Part shown: piece after piece, positions 60,340-64,000 of the stretch | Layout of the letters: every line of letters begins with the position of its first letter | Numbering within the stretch: position 1 is the stretch's first letter | Origin: an uncultured Oscillospiraceae bacterium | GTDB taxonomy: Bacteria; Bacillota; Clostridia; Oscillospirales; Ruminococcaceae | NCBI GenBank assembly: GCA_900548355.1 | Contig: URKR01000002.1 | Coordinates: 124,001-188,000 of the forward strand | Direction of reading: 5' to 3' | DNA: 64,000 nt | Position numbers and translations under genes: made by a program | The notes under the pieces: model-generated | The model's input: the letters and a program-made list of their open reading frames with translations, nothing else | The model's database searches: none | Told to the model about the DNA's origin: nothing

Positions 60340-61281
60340 CTAGTTTTTTGCATCTTTGGGGGATTCCGGCAGCCAGACCGTGAACCGTGCGCCCTGGCCG
60401 GGCGGGCTTTCGGCGGTGATTTCCCCACCATGCGCCTGTACCAGGCCGCGCGCAATGGCCAGCCCCAGCCCGCTTCCACCGCGCCGGGCACGGTCGCCAC
60501 AGAAAAGCCGGTCAAACACATGGGGCAGGTCTTCGGGCGGAATGCCGCGGCCGTTGTCCTGCACAATCAGCCGGATTCCGTCTGTCGCATCGGCCACGGT
60601 GAACGCCAGCCGGTCGCCGCCGCTGTGCTGCAGCACATTTTCAAACAGATTGTCAAGAATGCGGTTCAGGCTGTCGGCATCCGCCGTGAACAACCGGCAG
60701 GAGGCAGGAATCTGTATGGTATACCGAAAACCGGCGTGTTCCCAACGGGGAATCCAGGTTGCGGCGCTTGCACGGCACAATTCGTGCAGATCGGTTGCCG
60801 CAAAATGGAACACCTGTTCCCCGGCATCCAGTTTGACCCAGGCAAACAGTGTTTCAACAAAATGCCGCAGCGCCTTCGCGCGGGCAAAGGCGACAGCCAG
60901 GTATTCGTCCCGTTCCTCACCATTCACAAGCTGCAGTTCAATGGCTTCCAGGTATCCGGTCAGCGCAGCCAGCGGGGTTTTGATGTCATGCGAAAGCCCG
61001 GTCATCAACTGTTTATAAGCGCGGGCGGCCTGCCGTTGGCGCGCCATTTGGCGCTGTACGCCGGCGGCCAGTGCGTTGACGCCGTACCCGACCGCACAGG
61101 CTTCCCGGCTGCCCTTGACCGGAATGCGCCGTGCCAGCTGGCCGGCGTTGATCGCTTCAAGCGCTTCGGCCAGGCTGCGCAGTGTGCGCCGTTCACGCCG
61201 GAGCGCCGCCCCAAGGCCAAGGCAGCAGAACGCCAGCGCCGCGCAGGCCAGGGTCAAAATCGGAACAAGGTTTGTCTCCAT
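60340..61281 (-). CDS. Sensor histidine kinase (short, one clear membrane anchor)
   Basis: 313 residues. One N-terminal hydrophobic segment (about 5-27) and only a short outer part, then a HAMP-like linker, HisKA with SHDIKTPL (His98) and HATPase_c with DNGRGIPP and GSGLGLAIA. It is followed by the ABC transporter. Such intramembrane-type kinases usually sense cell-envelope stress via a partner transporter. The RR stop lies 3 bp before this start. Start at 61281. Confidence 0.9.
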   Translation of the reverse strand: METNLVPILTLACAALAFCCLGLGAALRRERRTLRSLAEALEAINAGQLARRIPVKGSREACAVGYGVNALAAGVQRQMARQRQAARAYKQLMTGLSHDIKTPLAALTGYLEAIELQLVNGEERDEYLAVAFARAKALRHFVETLFAWVKLDAGEQVFHFAATDLHELCRASAATWIPRWEHAGFRYTIQIPASCRLFTADADSLNRILDNLFENVLQHSGGDRLAFTVADATDGIRLIVQDNGRGIPPEDLPHVFDRLFCGDRARRGGSGLGLAIARGLVQAHGGEITAESPPGQGARFTVWLPESPKDAKN

Positions 61282-61284
61282 CGA

Positions 61285-61986
61285 TTATACCTCCGCGCTG
61301 AACCGATACCCCACGCCATACACCGTCAGGATAAAGGCGGGACGGTCGGGGTTGGGTTCCACCTTTTTGCGCAGCTTGCTGATAAAGGCCATGATGTTGC
61401 CGTCGTCGTAGCAGTAATCGGCGCCCCATACCCGGGTATAGATCTGCTGCTTGGTGAACACCTGGCCTTTGTGTGCGGCCAGAAAATACAGCAGGTCGAA
61501 TTCCTTGCCGGTTAGCACGATCTCCCGCCCCTGTATCGTCACACGGCGGGTGGCAGGGTCAATCCGGTATCCGCGGCCGCGCAGCGGCGCTTCATGGGCC
61601 GGTGCCTGCGGGTTCAGTACCGTATACCGGCGGATCAGTGAATCGGCGCGAGCGGCAAGTTCCTGCAGGCCAAACGGCTTGGTCAGGTAGTCGTCGGCTC
61701 CGCCCTGCAGCCCGCGCACTTTATCAGCCTCGCTGTCTTTGGCGGTCAGCATCAGCACGGGTACTGTGCTTTCACGCCGTATGGCTGCAAGCACGGCCCA
61801 GCCGTCGGGCGCGGGCAGCATGACGTCAAGGATCACCAACAGGCAGTCCTGCGGTGCGGCGCGCAGCAGCTGCAGGCCGGCCAAACCGTCGCCGCAGCAG
61901 CGCACCGGACGGCCGGGCGCGCCCAGACAGCGGGCAATCAGGTCGCAGAGTTTCTCGTCATCATCAATCACAAGCAGGTAGCCCAT
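61285..61986 (-). CDS. OmpR/PhoB-family response regulator
   Basis: 233 residues. Receiver domain with DDDE, phosphoacceptor Asp54 (VILDVMLP) and LTKPF; then a winged-helix output domain (about 135-230) ending YGVGYRF. Cognate of the kinase just downstream. The ATG at 61986 has GAAGGAG upstream and lies inside the 3' end of cysG. Confidence 0.93.
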   Translation of the reverse strand: MGYLLVIDDDEKLCDLIARCLGAPGRPVRCCGDGLAGLQLLRAAPQDCLLVILDVMLPAPDGWAVLAAIRRESTVPVLMLTAKDSEADKVRGLQGGADDYLTKPFGLQELAARADSLIRRYTVLNPQAPAHEAPLRGRGYRIDPATRRVTIQGREIVLTGKEFDLLYFLAAHKGQVFTKQQIYTRVWGADYCYDDGNIMAFISKLRKKVEPNPDRPAFILTVYGVGYRFSAEV

Positions 61987-63352
61987 CGTTTTTGTCTCCT
62001 TCACAGCCGGGGCAAAGCGCGGCCGCTGCGCGCAGGTCCAGCGCTGCGACCTCTCCCACCACAATCACAGCCGGCGCGGCCACCCCGGCGGCCTTTTCTG
62101 CAATATGGGCCAGGTCGCTGCGCACGGCGCAGGCTGGCGTGCAGCCGCCCCGCACAACGGCAGCCGGCGTAGCGGGGGAAAGGCCGCCGGCCATCAGATC
62201 CGCGGCTATTTGCGGCAGGCGTGCTACGCCCATCAAAAAGACCAGCGTACCACCCCAGGCGGCGCAGGGGCGGTAATCCATCGGCGGTGTGCCCTTGCCG
62301 CCGGCCTGCGCCGTGATGATGTGAACGGCACGGCTGACCCCGCGCAGGGTGACCGGGATCCCGGCTTCGGCCGGAATGGCAACGGCGGAACTGATGCCCG
62401 GCACTACCTCAAACGGAACGCCGGCTTTCTGCAGCGCAAGGGCTTCCTCGCCGCCGCGGCCAAACACATACGGGTCGCCGCCTTTAAGCCGGGCAACCGC
62501 CAGCCCCTGCCGGGCCAGCCGGATGAGCAAAGCCTCAATCTCACGCTGGGACATTGCATGGCAGCCGCTTCGTTTGCCCACATAATACCGCCCGGCCCCG
62601 GCAGGTGTTTCTTGCAGCAGGGCGTGGTCGATCAGATCGTCATACACAACGGCATTGCAGCGGCGCAGCGCCCGCAGCCCGCGCACGGTGACAAGATCGG
62701 CCTGCCCGCACCCCGCGCCCACCAGCGTGACGAACCCGGTTTTGGCATCGGGCGCTTTGCGATCAACGGGCAGAGGGGCGCCGGCCAGCCCGCGTTCAAA
62801 CGATTCCCGCAGCACCTTGGCACGGGCCGCCGCATCCGGGCAGGCCGCTTTTACTTTGGGGCGCATCTCATCCAGGTGATCCAGCAGCGTGGCAAAATGG
62901 GGCGGCAGGAGCGCTTCGATCTGCCGCTTCAGCCAGATGGCGGCAGTGGGGCTGGCGCCGCCGGTGCTGATGCCAACGCTCAGCCGCCCGCGCTGTACCA
63001 ATGCAGGGAACAGGAAACTGCAGGCGGCCGGGTCGTCCACTACATTGACAGGAATCCGCTGCGCATGGCACAGCGCCGCAACCCGCCGGTTGAGCGCCCG
63101 GTCGTCTGTGGCTGCCACCACAAAGCCGGGGGCTTGCCCGCTGCCGGGGCTGTGCAGGTCGGCCTCGGTAAAGGCGCGCAGGCAGCAGCGCACCGGCAAG
63201 GCGGCAAGTTCCGGACAGATTACAGGCGCAATAACCGTCAGTGCCGGGCTGTAGGGCAGCAGCTTTTCGGCTTTGCGCAGCGCCACGGTACCGCCGCCAA
63301 CCAGCAGCCCGGTCCGCTCTGTTAAATCAACAAAAAACGGGAAATAGGCCAT
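61964..63352 (-). CDS. cysG: Siroheme synthase fusion (CysG-type: precorrin-2 dehydrogenase plus SUMT)
   Basis: 462 residues. The N-terminal 200 residues are a precorrin-2 dehydrogenase/ferrochelatase (NAD motif VGGGTVALRKAEK at 18-30; STGGASPTAA). The C-terminal 260 are uroporphyrinogen-III C-methyltransferase (VTLVGAGCGQADLVTVRG, KGGDPYVFGRGGEE, VPGISSA). Together they convert uroporphyrinogen III to precorrin-2 and siroheme, also an entry to cobalamin. The order (dehydrogenase first) is that of CysG. ATG at 63352 follows GGAGGAGG. Overlaps the response regulator by 23 nt. Confidence 0.93.
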   Translation of the reverse strand: MAYFPFFVDLTERTGLLVGGGTVALRKAEKLLPYSPALTVIAPVICPELAALPVRCCLRAFTEADLHSPGSGQAPGFVVAATDDRALNRRVAALCHAQRIPVNVVDDPAACSFLFPALVQRGRLSVGISTGGASPTAAIWLKRQIEALLPPHFATLLDHLDEMRPKVKAACPDAAARAKVLRESFERGLAGAPLPVDRKAPDAKTGFVTLVGAGCGQADLVTVRGLRALRRCNAVVYDDLIDHALLQETPAGAGRYYVGKRSGCHAMSQREIEALLIRLARQGLAVARLKGGDPYVFGRGGEEALALQKAGVPFEVVPGISSAVAIPAEAGIPVTLRGVSRAVHIITAQAGGKGTPPMDYRPCAAWGGTLVFLMGVARLPQIAADLMAGGLSPATPAAVVRGGCTPACAVRSDLAHIAEKAAGVAAPAVIVVGEVAALDLRAAAALCPGCEGDKNDGLPACD

Positions 63353-63373
63353 GGTCCTCCTCCTTTCCAAGTT

Positions 63374-64000
63374 TCAAAAGCCGGCGCTTTCGCAGCTGTA
63401 ACGCCAGCCGTTGTCTGTCAGGCAGCGTGCCAGCCGCACGCCGAACACCTGTTCGAGCAGGCGGCTCTCAAAAACCCTCTGCGGCGTATCGGTACAGAGC
63501 AGCCGGCCGTCTGCCAGTACGGCCAGCCGGTCGGCCGTGCGCAGCGCCAGCGGCAGGTCATGCAGAACCAGCACAACGGCCCGGCCGCCGGCGGCCAGCC
63601 TGCGGGCCATTGCCATCGCGGCAAGTTGGTGGCGGATATCCAGGAAGGTTGTGGGTTCATCCATCAGCAGCGTCGGGGTTTGCTGTGCAATCGCCATGGC
63701 CAGGTAGACTTTCTGGCGCTGCCCGCCACTGAGTTCGGGCAGCGGCCGGTCGGCAAGGTCGGCGGCATCGGCTTCGGAAAGCGCGGCATCCACGATGCGG
63801 AAATCTTCGGCTGTGTACCGCCGCGGATAGGAAAGATGCGGAAACCGTCCGTGCAGGACCATGCGCCGCGCCGTGATGTTGGGCACCGCCCGGCTCTGGG
63901 ATAAAAACGCGGCCTGCCGGGCGATCTGGCGCGCTGTCAGCGCAGCACAGGGCGTGCCGTTGTACAAAACCTGGCCGGATATGCAGGGCAAAAGCCCCAA
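63374..64000 (-). CDS. FecE/BtuD-type ABC transporter ATPase (partial)
   Basis: The visible 208 residues run off the window; the Walker A part is outside. Signature LSGGQRQKV and Walker B LLMDEPTTFLD with LHDLPLAL are typical of the Fe-siderophore/heme/cobalamin import ATPases (FecE, FhuC, BtuD). Directly upstream of cysG (21 bp), it hints at cobalamin or iron uptake alongside tetrapyrrole synthesis. Confidence 0.88.
   Translation of the reverse strand: MGLLPCISGQVLYNGTPCAALTARQIARQAAFLSQSRAVPNITARRMVLHGRFPHLSYPRRYTAEDFRIVDAALSEADAADLADRPLPELSGGQRQKVYLAMAIAQQTPTLLMDEPTTFLDIRHQLAAMAMARRLAAGGRAVVLVLHDLPLALRTADRLAVLADGRLLCTDTPQRVFESRLLEQVFGVRLARCLTDNGWRYSCESAGF

Noticed and set aside
59683..61515. 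A 610-codon plus-strand ORF over the ATPase and kinase
   Set aside because: It is antisense to two well-supported genes, has no ribosome binding site and no family features. Long antisense frames are expected in this GC-rich codon usage.
1..64000. Search for CRISPR arrays, tRNAs, rRNAs, integrases, transposases and restriction systems
   Set aside because: None was seen by reading; a tool-based scan would be more sensitive.

Overview
The window looks like chromosomal DNA of a GC-rich, low-oxygen Firmicute of class Clostridia, most likely an Oscillospiraceae-type gut commensal. This is inferred from strong SigA-type promoters (TTGACA-N17-TATAAT), GGAGG ribosome binding sites, lipobox lipoproteins, class II ribonucleotide reductase, ferredoxin-type enzymes and an Ech-type [NiFe] hydrogenase. 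No species can be named from the sequence alone. I saw no rRNA, tRNA, CRISPR array, insertion sequence or prophage. Almost the whole window is ordinary, densely packed genes.

Layout. 1-5.6 kb: the 3' end of tex, an HPr-like protein without the phosphorylatable histidine plus a 39-residue ORF behind a structured leader, a MATE pump, a YheO-type regulator divergent from a PatB/MalY aminotransferase, and ogt. 5.7-14.6 kb: a SpoVD/FtsI-type penicillin-binding protein with a PASTA domain, an ATPase plus a 1,404-residue FtsX-type permease carrying a giant coiled coil, and a polytopic membrane protein. 14.8-19.0 kb: a MarR regulator with a probable operator and a heterodimeric ABC exporter. 19.3-22.0 kb: a ricin-B-lectin protein with a histone-H1-like tail, a Cof-type phosphatase and a DEDD exonuclease.

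22.1-33.2 kb is the metabolic centrepiece. A six-gene Ech-type membrane-bound [NiFe] hydrogenase operon (minus strand, echA-F) is divergent from hypABFCDE (plus strand). Together these would make and mature an enzyme that oxidises reduced ferredoxin, evolves H2 and pumps ions. No protease for large-subunit maturation is present, and the large subunit has no C-terminal extension to cleave, so the two facts fit.

33.5-40.8 kb: a carbohydrate ABC transporter operon (ATPase, two permeases, lipoprotein) followed by a metallo-beta-lactamase-fold protein, then surE and a YjbR/PUA-like fusion. 40.8-49.2 kb: nrdJ with an NrdR-box-like palindrome over its promoter, two ferredoxin-type aldo/keto reductases flanking a Gfo/Idh/MocA dehydrogenase and a GyrI-like protein, and glmM. 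49.2-51.8 kb: a CsoR-family metal sensor and a P1B ATPase whose promoter contains a CsoR-type inverted repeat. 52.1-56.2 kb: a purple-acid-phosphatase-like lipoprotein, a YibE/F-like membrane protein, a Crp/Fnr regulator and thioredoxin. 56.3-62.0 kb (minus strand): a DUF3267 membrane zincin, a small membrane protein with an HTH regulator, a LanFEG-like ABC transporter and its two-component system. 62.0-64.0 kb: a siroheme synthase fusion and the start of a FecCDE-type uptake ATPase cut by the window edge.

The most unusual single gene is the lectin/histone-tail fusion at 19283-20065. The most complete system is the Ech/Hyp cluster, which belongs to a known class. I did not find a clearly new multi-gene defence or mobile system.
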